Part shown: positions 21,540-30,056 of the stretch, one piece after another
How the letters are laid out: every line of letters starts with the position of its first letter
Position numbering within the stretch: position 1 is the first letter of the stretch
Source of the DNA: a virus
IMG/VR virus record: IMGVR_UViG_3300045118_000751
Span: 1 to 36,986 of that record
DNA: 36,986 bases
Strand: one strand, 5' to 3'
Notes under the pieces: generated by a model
What the model saw: only the letters and a program-made list of their open reading frames with translations
Databases searched by the model: none
What the model was told of the DNA's origin: nothing
Made by a program: the position numbers and the translations under genes

Positions 21540-22394
21540 ATGCTTAAAAACTTATGGCGACATTTTTTAAAGGTAATAAAAAGCGAGAGAGGGGATTTTG
21601 GCGGGGATGACCAGGAAGAAGCCGAGCAGGGGATTACCCAGGCTGGAGAAGAACTTTATAAACGGGGTAAATTACAACTTGGGGAAGAAGTCCAATATCC
21701 AAGTAGTTTTGAGTTAGGGAAATTAGCAGAGGCGATAATTAAATCAAGGATGGGTTTAGGAGAAGCCCCTGCTGGGTATCTTACTCCTACACAGCAATAT
21801 TTGGAAGGTGCTGGCGATATAGGGGCTAATTTGTATAATCAGATTTTGACAGAGATAAAAGACCCTTATGCCTATTATGAAAGCATTTTACAACCCCAAC
21901 TGCAATTAGCAGAGGATTATATCAATAGAGGAGCGCAGAGGCGGGGATTATTAAGAAGCGGCATACCCATTGAGCAGATGGGCAGGGCTGGGGTAGAATT
22001 AGCCATACAAGAGGCTAATGCCAGGCAGCAAGCCAGGGCAAATGCCCTCTCAAGGGCAGGAACGCTTACGGAATATATGCAAGGGGGAGCAGGGCAAAAT
22101 CTGGCTAATCTGGCTAATCTCTATGGGCAACAGCAACAATATGGGTTAACGGCTATGGGCAGGCAGGCAGGCCAGGCGCAGGCAGCAGCGCAATATCAGG
22201 CTTATCCTTATCAATATCAATTAGGTCAATCTGGGGGAAGTTATGGCGGATTAGGGACTGCTTTAGGAATGTTAGGGGCTGCTGGATTATCAGCCATAAC
22301 TAAAGGGCCAGGAATTTATGGAATGGGATTACCTATGTCTCTACTGCTTGGCGGCGTTGCAGGTGGTGGTTTAGGAAGTTCATTTAATAGATAA
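21540..22394 (+). CDS. Internal virion / ejection-like protein
   Basis: 284 residues: N-terminal charged helices, a Gln/Ala-rich central part (GAQRRGLLRSGIPIEQ, QEANARQQARANALSRAGT, LANLYGQQQQYGLTAMGRQAG), and a hydrophobic Gly-rich end (LGMLGAAGLSAITKG, MSLLLGGVAGGGLG). This mix of Gln-rich helices and membrane-active C-terminus is common in podovirus internal (ejected) proteins that line the injection channel. AGGAGGG precedes the ATG. Named by composition and neighbourhood. Confidence 0.6.
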   Translation: MLKNLWRHFLKVIKSERGDFGGDDQEEAEQGITQAGEELYKRGKLQLGEEVQYPSSFELGKLAEAIIKSRMGLGEAPAGYLTPTQQYLEGAGDIGANLYNQILTEIKDPYAYYESILQPQLQLAEDYINRGAQRRGLLRSGIPIEQMGRAGVELAIQEANARQQARANALSRAGTLTEYMQGGAGQNLANLANLYGQQQQYGLTAMGRQAGQAQAAAQYQAYPYQYQLGQSGGSYGGLGTALGMLGAAGLSAITKGPGIYGMGLPMSLLLGGVAGGGLGSSFNR

Positions 22395-22404
22395 GGAGGT
22401 TATT

Positions 22405-23310
22405 ATGGCTTTGGGAGACCCATTAGCATTAGGTATTGAGGCACGCAGGCGTAGAGAAGAAGCATTTAATCCTTTATTAAATGTTTTAGGGATATTGGTT
22501 CAACAAGAGCAAAAAAAAGAATTACTTGAAGGGGAACAGAAGGCAAAAGAGAGATTGTTGGAAAAGGAAGAGCAGGCAAAAGAGAGATTGCAGGAAAAGG
22601 AATTTACATTAAAAAAAGAATACGAGGAAGAAAACCTTACAAAGAAGCAAAGATTTATTTCTGATATATTGAAAAATGCTGGTTTGAATACGCAAACTGA
22701 AAACAGGATAGAAAATAAATCCGATATTGGTTTGACTGGTTTTACACTTGACCCTACCACAGGGGATTTAAGAATTTCTTTTGGACAAACTCCAGAAGCA
22801 AAAATAAAAGAACAGTCTCAACTTGCAGCGGCAAAAGAAAGGGAAACTACAATCTCTAAAGCGGAAAGATTAGAAGCAGTAGGCAATAGAGTAAAACAAG
22901 AATGGATTAAAACATCTCCTTACAAGGGGTTAATAACAAAAGCAGGACTTGTTCCAGCATTAGGGGCTTGGGATATTTTAAAGAAAGGGCTCCAGGCTAC
23001 TTCTGCCCAAAGAGCAGATTTGGCTTATGCTGATTTTGTTCAAGGTATCAGGGCACAGTTGGCAAGAGGTATGGGAGATGTGGGTAATTTATCGGAGTAT
23101 GAACAAAAGGCTGTTATAAGGTTAATCCCTAAACTTACAGATAGTTATGAGACTGGTTTATTAAAAATGCAACAATTATCTGGATTGGTAGATGATATAA
23201 GGCAGACACGTAAAATAAATAAGGATATCAATCAAGGTATAGTTTCCAAAATACCGATTACTCCTGAACAAGCAAGGGCAGAACTTCAAAGGCGCAAGAG
23301 TAAACAATAA
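22405..23310 (+). CDS. Coiled-coil internal virion-like protein
   Basis: 301 residues. First 70 residues are a strong coiled coil (QKAKERLLEKEEQAKERLQ, EFTLKKEYEEENL), followed by a globular half with SAQRADLAYADFVQGIRAQLARGMGD and LSEYEQKAVIRLIPK, a pattern seen in internal virion proteins. AAGGAGG SD; A/T-rich codons compared with the upstream virion genes. Role inferred from position between two other internal-protein candidates. Confidence 0.6.
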   Translation: MALGDPLALGIEARRRREEAFNPLLNVLGILVQQEQKKELLEGEQKAKERLLEKEEQAKERLQEKEFTLKKEYEEENLTKKQRFISDILKNAGLNTQTENRIENKSDIGLTGFTLDPTTGDLRISFGQTPEAKIKEQSQLAAAKERETTISKAERLEAVGNRVKQEWIKTSPYKGLITKAGLVPALGAWDILKKGLQATSAQRADLAYADFVQGIRAQLARGMGDVGNLSEYEQKAVIRLIPKLTDSYETGLLKMQQLSGLVDDIRQTRKINKDINQGIVSKIPITPEQARAELQRRKSKQ

Positions 23311-23354
23311 AGGCAATAATAAATAATCTCCATAGTGATTAAAAGGAGTTTAAA

Positions 23355-24461
23355 ATGCCAGATTTAAGCCAATATACGGATAAAGAATTAGAGAGTATAG
23401 CAAATCAGCCAGATTTATCTTCCTTTACCGACGATGAATTGATAAAAATTGCTGGAGAAGAACTGCCAAAACTACCGACTTTAACGCAAAACTTGGCAAG
23501 TATTGGGATAGGAGCAGGAACTGCTTTGGGTGCAGGTTTTGGTATAGCCAAAGGGTATAAGGCATCTGCAATCGGAAGGAATAAATTAGCGGGAGACTTG
23601 ATAAATTCTATTATTAAGCCACGCCATAGAGAGTTTTCATTTGGGAAAAACCCAGGTCAAGGTATTGCCCAAGAGGGAATATGGGGGTTAAACATTAATA
23701 GTATAGGCAATAAGGTTAATAAAAGATTAGATGAACTTAATTCTTATGTAAAAGGGATTTATTCTCTTCCTGAAAATCAGATTAAAGCGATAAACCTTGA
23801 GCAGATGTTAGACCCATTTTACGATGCTTTAGATAAATTATCAAAGGCCCCAGAGACACATCAGGCAAAAATAAATGAAATATACGGGATAGTCAAGGAT
23901 TTAGAGGGGAATATCCCTAAAGGAATAAATATAAAGGAGGTTCCACTTAAAACTGCTTATGGGATTAAAAAGGTAGTAGAAGGAATGCAGAAGTGGAATG
24001 TTGAAAGCACAGGAGACCAAATCATAAACTCAAGCCTCAAACAGGCTTATCATAACATAGATAACGCTATTGATACGGTAATGCCAGAATTGAAGCCTGC
24101 TAATTCAAGAATTGCTAATCTCATCAGTGCAAAACAGGCAATAAAAAATAGAATTGAGGTATTGAGTAGGCACGAACCTGATATTCTTGATTTAGCAAAT
24201 CTTCCCATTAAGGGAACAGTGGGAAGCACGGGTTTTAAGTCTGGGTTGGCTAAAATTCTTTCGGAAAAATTTGGGTTGATAGGAAAGGGAGTAAAAAAAT
24301 CTGTCGGGCTTTTATCTGTTTTTCCAACCATATTTAATGCTTATAATTGGTCAAAAGACCCTGAACCATACGAGAAGGCTACCTATGAGACTTTAACAGG
24401 ACAAGAGTTGTCTCCTCCTGGCTCATTAGAGCGGGAAATTGAGTTGGGCAGGGTTATTTAG
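23355..24461 (+). CDS. Internal virion-like protein with DkELexIA repeat
   Basis: 368 residues. N-terminal double motif LSQYTDKELESIA and LSSFTDDELIKIAG, a repeated short helix seen at the start of many podovirus internal proteins. A Gly-rich hydrophobic stretch (IGIGAGTALGAGFGIAKG, near 50-67) could act on membranes, followed by a helical body. AAAAGGAG precedes the ATG. Probably injected with DNA during infection (inference). Confidence 0.6.
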   Translation: MPDLSQYTDKELESIANQPDLSSFTDDELIKIAGEELPKLPTLTQNLASIGIGAGTALGAGFGIAKGYKASAIGRNKLAGDLINSIIKPRHREFSFGKNPGQGIAQEGIWGLNINSIGNKVNKRLDELNSYVKGIYSLPENQIKAINLEQMLDPFYDALDKLSKAPETHQAKINEIYGIVKDLEGNIPKGINIKEVPLKTAYGIKKVVEGMQKWNVESTGDQIINSSLKQAYHNIDNAIDTVMPELKPANSRIANLISAKQAIKNRIEVLSRHEPDILDLANLPIKGTVGSTGFKSGLAKILSEKFGLIGKGVKKSVGLLSVFPTIFNAYNWSKDPEPYEKATYETLTGQELSPPGSLEREIELGRVI

Positions 24462-24487
24462 TATGGATTTTTGATAAGGGGGGATTT

Positions 24488-24574
24488 ATGGTTAATATTT
24501 GGACAAGCAACCCGATACAAATTGACTCTAATATTAGTATTGCATTAGTGTTAGTCTATCTTGCGGCAACATAA
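24488..24574 (+). CDS. Tiny ORF coupled to the large fibre gene
   Basis: 28 residues (MVNIWTSNPIQIDSN..., ending in a hydrophobic IALVLVYLAAT). AGGGGGGATTT is a strong SD and its TAA overlaps the fibre ATG (TAATG), so it may serve mainly to deliver ribosomes to the long gene. Not a recognised protein. Confidence 0.45.
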   Translation: MVNIWTSNPIQIDSNISIALVLVYLAAT

Positions 24575-27500
24575 TGAAAAGATTGCTGTTAATCCTACTT
24601 TTAATCCCTGCCTTATGCTTTGCCCAAGAACCCAGCCCAGTCCCCCTTAATATTCAAGAACTGGATGGCAGTTTATCTGCTTATCCCTACCAGATTTTAG
24701 TCCCTAATAACGGCATAGAAGCGGTTACCGGCGGAATTGTAGAATTAAATTATGCGCCAGCCAGTTCACTGGGCTGGACAGATGATGGCACGGTAGTAAG
24801 ACTTACCACCTCTACCGATAGTGTTGGTGTCGGCACAAATTCTCCTCAAAGGTTATTTCATCTATACAGAGAAACAACCAGTAATACAGGCCTCTTTACT
24901 ATGGAGGTAGTGAATAATGATAATACTTCTGGCCCAACCAATAACTTCTGGAGAGCAAGAGGAACCACCGCTTCAAAAACTGTTCCTTCTTCAGGCGATA
25001 TCATAGGCGGCCTTAATTTTGATGCTTATGATGGGACTGACTATAATTCCGTAGCAAGCATAAAAGCAACATTAGACGGAGCAGGTGGAGTTGGAGATGT
25101 GCCAGGAAAGTTATCCTTTCTTACTACTCCTGATGGCACTGCAACGGCTGTTACAAGAATGACCATCGGTAACGATGGCTCTATCATAATCAATGATGCC
25201 GGAGTATCCACTGCCGATGTCAGGATGGAAGGGGATACCGACGCTAACCTTTTCTTCCTTGATGCGAGTTCTGATGCTGTTTTGATAGGAACCAGCACTC
25301 CTACTTCAGGGACTAAGTTTAATGTCTATCAGGACGCAGGTAGCGGGACTACCGAACTTGGCAGTTTTAATCTTGTAAATTCTTCCACGCTTTCAGGAAC
25401 GACAAATATGGTGCCTTTAGAAAGCACGGTAGAATGGACAGGCGATAAGAATAATAGGACAATAAATGTTTACGGCTTTTATGGGTCAGCGACTGCATCA
25501 TCTAACCTTAATTCTTTAACTGGCTGTCAGTATTTAGCCAGTTTAAGCAGCGGAACGGCAACCCAGGCAAGGTCGCTTAATCCTATACTTACAGTTTCTG
25601 GGACAGTAACAACTGCAGATACCATTTTTGGTTCTGCCATAAATACAGGAACTATTACAACATTTTACGGGGACAGGATGCAGTTACTTAATAACGGGAC
25701 TATTACGACTGCTTATGGTTATTATGCTGATTTTGCAGGAGCTAATGACCCTACAACCACCTATGGATTCTATGGGAATATAGCGAAAGGGACAACGAAG
25801 TGGGGGCTTTACTTAACAGGCGATGTTTATAATTCTTTAGGCGGCGGGTTAATAGTAAATGAAGATGGGAACGACAGCGATACAAGATTTGAAGGCGACA
25901 CTAACGCAAACCTTGTTTATTTAGACGCCGGTAATGACAGGGTCGGTATAGGAAAAAATAATCCCGCAACAATATTAGATGTCAACGGAACAGGCACTTT
26001 TAGTCAGATAATTGACTCGGGTCTTACTGCTTCAAAAGTAGTCTTTACTGATAATTCGCAACAACTTACATCAACCGGCATAGGGGCATCATCACAATTT
26101 ATTAAAGGCGATGGTTCTCTTGATAGTTCTACTTATCTTACTGCCGAATCTGATACGCTTAATACGGTATGTGGTAGGGGGGCATCATATACCGCAGGGA
26201 ATGTAACACTTCTTGGAGTTACTATAGGTGCTAATACCCTTGATACTTCCGAATGGGCATATCTTGATGGTCAGAACCAGACGGTAGCTACTACTTCAAG
26301 TCCTACCTTCGCCAATCTTGTAATTACATCGGGCGGCGATATTAAACCCTCCGCTAATTCCACCACCGCCATCAATATAGCTCAAGCGGACGGGACTAAC
26401 TTCGTTACATTTGATTCTACCAATAAAAGAATCGGCCTGAATGTAACGCCAACTGTGCCGCTTGATATGACTTCAACGGTAAATCAACTTGTAAGGTTCG
26501 TCAGCACGGCGGCAAGCAGTTCAACTTCGGGGTCTGGTGTGAATTGTTATAGCAACGATGGTGCGGCGATGGCAAGTGGGGATAGGCTTGGATGGTTAAT
26601 ATTGGGCGGTGCCTCGGACGCTTCTGGAACATTAGTCAATCCTGTCGCCATCAACGGCTATGCGGCTGAAAACTTTAGCTCGACAAATCAGGGCGGACAT
26701 TTGGTCTTTGCGACAACTCCCATCGGAAGCACAACAGCTTCAAGGGCGGAAAGATTAAGAGTATTGGATAGTGGTCGGATAGGCATAATGACGACTGCTC
26801 CCGACAGAGAAACGGAGATAAATGATTCAAGCGGGAACTGTTTAAGGCTCACTTATAACGATTCTAACGGCAGTGCCACATATTATACTGACTTTTTAGT
26901 CAGTTCGGCGGGACTTTTATCTTTAAATGCTGTCGGTGGCGTAAGAATAAACGATACAGGGGCAGATGCCGATACGGTAATAGAAGGGGATACAAATACA
27001 TCTCTTTTTTATGTGGATGCGGGTAATGACAGGGTTGGTATAGGGACTACTGCCCCTGATAAGAGTTTAGAAGTCAACTCTGCTACGGGCGGATGTTTAA
27101 GGCTTACCTATAACGACTCAAATGGCTCGGCTACCACTAAAACTGACCTTGATGTTGATTCTACCGGTCAATTAACAATTACCTCGCCCACAGGAAAAAC
27201 GCCTTACATAAGCCCAGTTGTGTATGATGATTTACAATTTAATATAGCCGCTGGAAAAGTCCCAGGGGCTAATTTTCCTACCTGGGAAACATTTACTACC
27301 AATACCAGTGCCTATGCTTTTAGCGTAAACGATTATATAGACTGTGGTGCTAATGAACTTCCTCATTGGTGGTCTCAAGGGACGGCAGGGGACGCACACT
27401 TGCATTTTACTATTAAAACTGCGCAAAGCACAGGCGCAAATAGATACGCTAAATTTACCGTGGTCTTTGCTTATGCCGATACGAATGAGGCTTGGGTTGA

Positions 27501-27738
27501 GTCCACATTAACTGCCGAATACACTATACCGACAGGAACCGCTGCCTTGACTAACCTATACCTTGATTTAGGCAATTTGACATTTACAGACTATCTTGTT
27601 GGGGCGCAGATAAGATGCCGCATAACAAGAATAGCCGCAACCGGCGGAACAGAATATGCTGACGATGTTTATATTACTCAATGCGGCGTGCATTTGCAGA
27701 AAGACTCTTTAGGCTCAAGGACAGAAACAGTTAAATAA
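24574..27738 (+). CDS. Large tail fibre/spike-like protein with signal peptide
   Basis: 1054 residues, the largest product. A signal-like N-terminus (MKRLLLILLLIPALCFA/Q) precedes a repetitive beta-rich shaft with three copies of EGDTnxNLfylDAgnDrVgIG-type units (about residues 218, 439 and 803) and two CLRLTYNDSNGSAT units. The C-terminus has a jelly-roll-like tip (TWETFTTNTSAYAF, AHLHFTIKTAQSTGAN, LYLDLGNLTFTDYLVG). Probably the main receptor-binding fibre. Translation is coupled to a 28-residue ORF by TAATG. An exported fibre is unexpected and shared with four other virion genes here. Confidence 0.7.
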   Translation: MKRLLLILLLIPALCFAQEPSPVPLNIQELDGSLSAYPYQILVPNNGIEAVTGGIVELNYAPASSLGWTDDGTVVRLTTSTDSVGVGTNSPQRLFHLYRETTSNTGLFTMEVVNNDNTSGPTNNFWRARGTTASKTVPSSGDIIGGLNFDAYDGTDYNSVASIKATLDGAGGVGDVPGKLSFLTTPDGTATAVTRMTIGNDGSIIINDAGVSTADVRMEGDTDANLFFLDASSDAVLIGTSTPTSGTKFNVYQDAGSGTTELGSFNLVNSSTLSGTTNMVPLESTVEWTGDKNNRTINVYGFYGSATASSNLNSLTGCQYLASLSSGTATQARSLNPILTVSGTVTTADTIFGSAINTGTITTFYGDRMQLLNNGTITTAYGYYADFAGANDPTTTYGFYGNIAKGTTKWGLYLTGDVYNSLGGGLIVNEDGNDSDTRFEGDTNANLVYLDAGNDRVGIGKNNPATILDVNGTGTFSQIIDSGLTASKVVFTDNSQQLTSTGIGASSQFIKGDGSLDSSTYLTAESDTLNTVCGRGASYTAGNVTLLGVTIGANTLDTSEWAYLDGQNQTVATTSSPTFANLVITSGGDIKPSANSTTAINIAQADGTNFVTFDSTNKRIGLNVTPTVPLDMTSTVNQLVRFVSTAASSSTSGSGVNCYSNDGAAMASGDRLGWLILGGASDASGTLVNPVAINGYAAENFSSTNQGGHLVFATTPIGSTTASRAERLRVLDSGRIGIMTTAPDRETEINDSSGNCLRLTYNDSNGSATYYTDFLVSSAGLLSLNAVGGVRINDTGADADTVIEGDTNTSLFYVDAGNDRVGIGTTAPDKSLEVNSATGGCLRLTYNDSNGSATTKTDLDVDSTGQLTITSPTGKTPYISPVVYDDLQFNIAAGKVPGANFPTWETFTTNTSAYAFSVNDYIDCGANELPHWWSQGTAGDAHLHFTIKTAQSTGANRYAKFTVVFAYADTNEAWVESTLTAEYTIPTGTAALTNLYLDLGNLTFTDYLVGAQIRCRITRIAATGGTEYADDVYITQCGVHLQKDSLGSRTETVK

Positions 27739-27751
27739 TCAGGAGGCTAAT

Positions 27752-27928
27752 ATGCCAGATGAAAAAGATGTCAGGAAGATACAGGAAGTAACGATGACCA
27801 CCACGGAATATACCGAGGAGAGAATTGAAGAGGCTATTATTAACCTTACCAGGCAGATAGACAGCCTGGAAGAAGAAAGAGATACCTGGATTAGGCGCAA
27901 GGAAAGGCTTAATGCGGAAAATCCTTAA
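27752..27928 (+). CDS. Small charged hypothetical protein
   Basis: 58 residues, acidic then coiled-coil-like (ERIEEAIINLTRQIDSLEEE, then WIRRKERLNAENP). AGGAGGC SD. Between the large fibre and the receiver gene; perhaps a fibre chaperone or structural helix. No family recognised. Confidence 0.6.
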   Translation: MPDEKDVRKIQEVTMTTTEYTEERIEEAIINLTRQIDSLEEERDTWIRRKERLNAENP

Positions 27929-27992
27929 CTGATATAAAAGGTTATTAGATGCGGGATGGAGTTAAAGACTATACCTTGGAGAAATTATAATT

Positions 27993-28427
27993 ATGCAATA
28001 TGACGGCCCAGAAAGGCGTTTAACCGTAAGGAATAAACCTTTGGTGGATAAAACGCTTATAGCCGAGGATGAAGATAGCTGGATGTATGTTTTTAAGAAA
28101 AGGCTTGCCAATATATCAAGGGTCATAGAGTGCGCCTCTACCCTGACAGAGTGTTATGAAAAAATCAAGGGGCAGCACTTTGATTTTATCGTTCTGGACA
28201 GGATGTTTACCGACGGGGACAGTTTTGAGCAAATATCAAAAATAAAAAACCTTGCCCCCAACTCCTATATTGTCTTGGTAACAACCTACGGCAGGCAAGA
28301 GGATGCGGAGTTAATGAGGAATAAGACCGTGCTTGCGGTAATTGATAAATTGCAGGATTTGGAGATATTTGAAGATATATTCGCCATCAGGAACGGGCTT
28401 GACACAGCGAAGGGAAAATTAAAATGA
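27993..28427 (+). CDS. Stand-alone response-regulator receiver (CheY-like) protein
   Basis: 144 residues, one receiver domain with all key residues: acidic pocket E25/D26 (TLIAEDED), phospho-acceptor D69 (FIVLDRMFTDGD), T97 (IVLVTTYG) and K119 (VIDKL), in the usual order. An N-terminal GPERR motif (5-9) precedes it and no output domain follows. It could accept phosphate from a host kinase and divert or sense signalling. Located between fibre and lysis genes, with a GGAG SD and ATGA overlap to the next gene. Complete active site makes a decoy or true regulator more likely than a relic. Confidence 0.85.
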   Translation: MQYDGPERRLTVRNKPLVDKTLIAEDEDSWMYVFKKRLANISRVIECASTLTECYEKIKGQHFDFIVLDRMFTDGDSFEQISKIKNLAPNSYIVLVTTYGRQEDAELMRNKTVLAVIDKLQDLEIFEDIFAIRNGLDTAKGKLK

Positions 28428-28654
28428 ATGATGAAGAAGTCAAGGTATTTATTGCGGAAATCAGAAAAGACATATTCTACATAAAAAATAAGATAGATGA
28501 AAAATGCCTTCTATATGACAGGCACCTTGACGAGTCTCCATCCTTCAGGGAGAGGATTACCAGGCTTGAAGGAGCAACTACCCAGATGAAGGCGTTGTGG
28601 GTGCTGGTTTCTGCAATAGCGCTTGCGATAATAGTGGAGTGGTTTAAGAAATAA
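28424..28654 (+). CDS. XhlA-like coiled-coil membrane protein
   Basis: 76 residues: charged coiled coil (EEVKVFIAEIRKDIFYIK, ERITRLEGATTQMKAL) then one C-terminal transmembrane helix (WVLVSAIALAIIVEWF). This layout is that of XhlA/holin-associated proteins. The ATGA overlaps the receiver gene stop. First gene of a small-membrane-protein run that likely handles lysis. Confidence 0.7.
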   Translation: MNDEEVKVFIAEIRKDIFYIKNKIDEKCLLYDRHLDESPSFRERITRLEGATTQMKALWVLVSAIALAIIVEWFKK

Positions 28655-28664
28655 GGAGAAAGGC

Positions 28665-28808
28665 GTCAAAAAACCCTGTAAGCATAAAGAAGTAACCGTA
28701 GAAAAGAAATATGTTAAAGGAGATTTTATCGGTTTTTTTTATGTCTGTAGAGAATGCAAAAAAGAAAGGCCCCCCACCGCAGAGGAAAGAGATGAGTGGA
28801 ACGGATGA
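28665..28808 (+). CDS. Small zinc-ribbon ORF without a canonical start codon
   Basis: 47 codons: CKH and CREC spacing (PCKHKEVTV ... VCRECKKERP), a plausible zinc ribbon, ending DEWNG. A TAG lies upstream and there is no ATG/GTG/TTG; the only position after the good SD AAGGAGAAAG is GTC at 28665. The next gene starts inside its last codons. A start on GTC, a sequence error or decay of a former gene are all possible. Confidence 0.4.
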   Translation, partial: VKKPCKHKEVTVEKKYVKGDFIGFFYVCRECKKERPPTAEERDEWNG

Positions 28809-28980
28809 TTTGATTTATGTGGAGATACACAACGCCAAGCGGATTCTCTGGAGGCTCAACGAGATGGAGAGCCTGGTAAAGATACTGGATGTAAGTTATC
28901 AGATGCAGAATACCTTGTTGGAATACATAAACGAGATTAAGGAGAGCATTAAAGAGGCAAAACTAAAGGAGGACAAATGA
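28792..28980 (+). CDS. Small helical hypothetical protein
   Basis: 62 residues from ATG 28792, with GAGGAAAGAG upstream; the longer frame from 28711 starts inside the zinc-ribbon ORF and has no SD. Helical and charged (IHNAKRILWRLNEMESLVKIL, QMQNTLLEYINEIKESIKEAKL). The stop overlaps the next ATG (ATGA). No known family; part of the lysis block by position. Confidence 0.6.
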   Translation: MSGTDDLIYVEIHNAKRILWRLNEMESLVKILDVSYQMQNTLLEYINEIKESIKEAKLKEDK

Positions 28981-29234
28981 ACCTGGAAATCCTCAAGCCC
29001 ATAATGCAAAAGTTATCGTCGGGAAGATGGTATCTGACGGTGGTTTTTTCTACTTCCTATTGCCTGATAATGTTAGGCTTGACTATTGCCTTATTAAGGA
29101 AGATAATTGAGGTAGAGACCTATGTAGCCCTGTTAGGCGCATTTGCCTTAATAGTTCGGGAAATTGCTGATGATTATTTTAAGCGGGATGACAGGGCAAA
29201 AATTGAAAACGGAGGTGAAAATGAGCCGAAATAA
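28977..29234 (+). CDS. Two-span membrane protein, holin candidate
   Basis: 85 residues with two hydrophobic helices (VVFSTSYCLIMLGLTIALL and YVALLGAFALIV) joined by a short charged turn, then a charged tail (DDYFKRDDRAKIENGG). The size and topology suit a class II-like holin. ATGA overlap with the gene before; the GGAGGTG of the next gene lies in its last codons. Confidence 0.65.
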   Translation: MNLEILKPIMQKLSSGRWYLTVVFSTSYCLIMLGLTIALLRKIIEVETYVALLGAFALIVREIADDYFKRDDRAKIENGGENEPK

Positions 29235-29403
29235 CAAGATAATCGCTTGGGTGTCTATTGTGGGCGCAGGGATTACAGCGTCTTTGCTGGCGGCAAAAGA
29301 GTTCTTTCCTAACTTAACCCTGATATTGACTGCTTCTGGTGGGCTAATCGGAGCAATAGTTTCCTATGTCGTTACCAAAGAGAAAAAAGCGGATGAAAAA
29401 TAA
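29221..29403 (+). CDS. Second holin-like membrane protein
   Basis: 60 residues from ATG 29221, following GGAGGTGAAA; the longer frame to 29164 lacks support. Two hydrophobic spans (WVSIVGAGITASLLAA and LILTASGGLIGAIVSYVV) with a Lys/Glu tail. A small membrane pair with the preceding gene could be holin and antiholin. Confidence 0.65.
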   Translation: MSRNNKIIAWVSIVGAGITASLLAAKEFFPNLTLILTASGGLIGAIVSYVVTKEKKADEK

Positions 29404-29722
29404 AAACGGAATAAAAGGGTTCTTGGTCTATATTCCGATAATCACTATTGCCGTAGGGATGATTGCCTCCTGGGCACGTTTTCAAGTGCAGGCGGAGCAG
29501 ACCAAATCTAAAGTGGATGAGTTAAAGATTGAGGTTAAGGAAATCACCGCCTCTGCGGAGAATGAGTTGAAAGACTTAAAAAAGGACAACAAGGAACTTG
29601 ACAAGAAGATAGAGATTACCAAGACCCAGCAGGAGAATATCAATCAGAAGGTAGAGCAGATTGATAAAAAGACCGACCGCATTATTGAGGTCTTGCTTGA
29701 GATAAAGGAGAAGAAAAAATGA
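29393..29722 (+). CDS. Membrane-anchored coiled-coil protein (i-spanin-like)
   Basis: 109 residues from ATG 29393. An N-terminal transmembrane helix (GFLVYIPIITIAVGMIASW) is followed by an extended coiled coil (QTKSKVDELKIEVKEI, NELKDLKKDNKELDKKIEI, QQENINQKVEQIDKKTDRI). This is the layout of Rz-type inner-membrane spanins, which span the periplasm in outer-membrane disruption. No embedded outer spanin frame was found; a lipoprotein lies at 31001-30792 on the other strand. Confidence 0.65.
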   Translation: MKNKNGIKGFLVYIPIITIAVGMIASWARFQVQAEQTKSKVDELKIEVKEITASAENELKDLKKDNKELDKKIEITKTQQENINQKVEQIDKKTDRIIEVLLEIKEKKK

Positions 29723-29976
29723 TAGAAGGCAAAGTAGTCGTGGATGCCACCTGGCACGCCATCAAGCGCACCGTATCCGTGCTTCTGGTATTGGTAATCG
29801 TAGTCGGCGGCCCCTGGATTGCCTATGAGAAGGGCAAGACTAAAGGATACGCAAGTTGCGCCAAAGATCGCCCAACATACGGCTCTGTGGGGACAGTAGT
29901 CAATGCCGACCCTAAAGACATCCCTGTAACGCTTATCCGCCTCTGGAAAGTGGGTCTGGTATGGCACCGAAAATAA
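29719..29976 (+). CDS. Small membrane protein
   Basis: 85 residues with one strong transmembrane span (VSVLLVLVIVVGGPWIAYE) followed by a basic Gly/Lys stretch and a neutral tail with Cys. Starts in the previous stop (ATGA) and overlaps the next ORF. No family recognised. Confidence 0.6.
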   Translation: MIEGKVVVDATWHAIKRTVSVLLVLVIVVGGPWIAYEKGKTKGYASCAKDRPTYGSVGTVVNADPKDIPVTLIRLWKVGLVWHRK

Positions 29977-30056
29977 AAGGATACCTAATAATAATCAAAT
30001 ACATAATCCTGAACTTCTGGAAATACAGGATTTTAAGGAGGCCGATACCAAGATGA
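29961..30056 (+). CDS. Tiny basic membrane-like ORF
   Basis: 31 residues: a hydrophobic IIIKYIILNFW flanked by basic residues (RILRRPIPR). Overlapped at both ends with neighbouring genes (ATGA at 30053). Could be a coupling peptide; not a known family. Confidence 0.4.
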   Translation: MAPKIKGYLIIIKYIILNFWKYRILRRPIPR

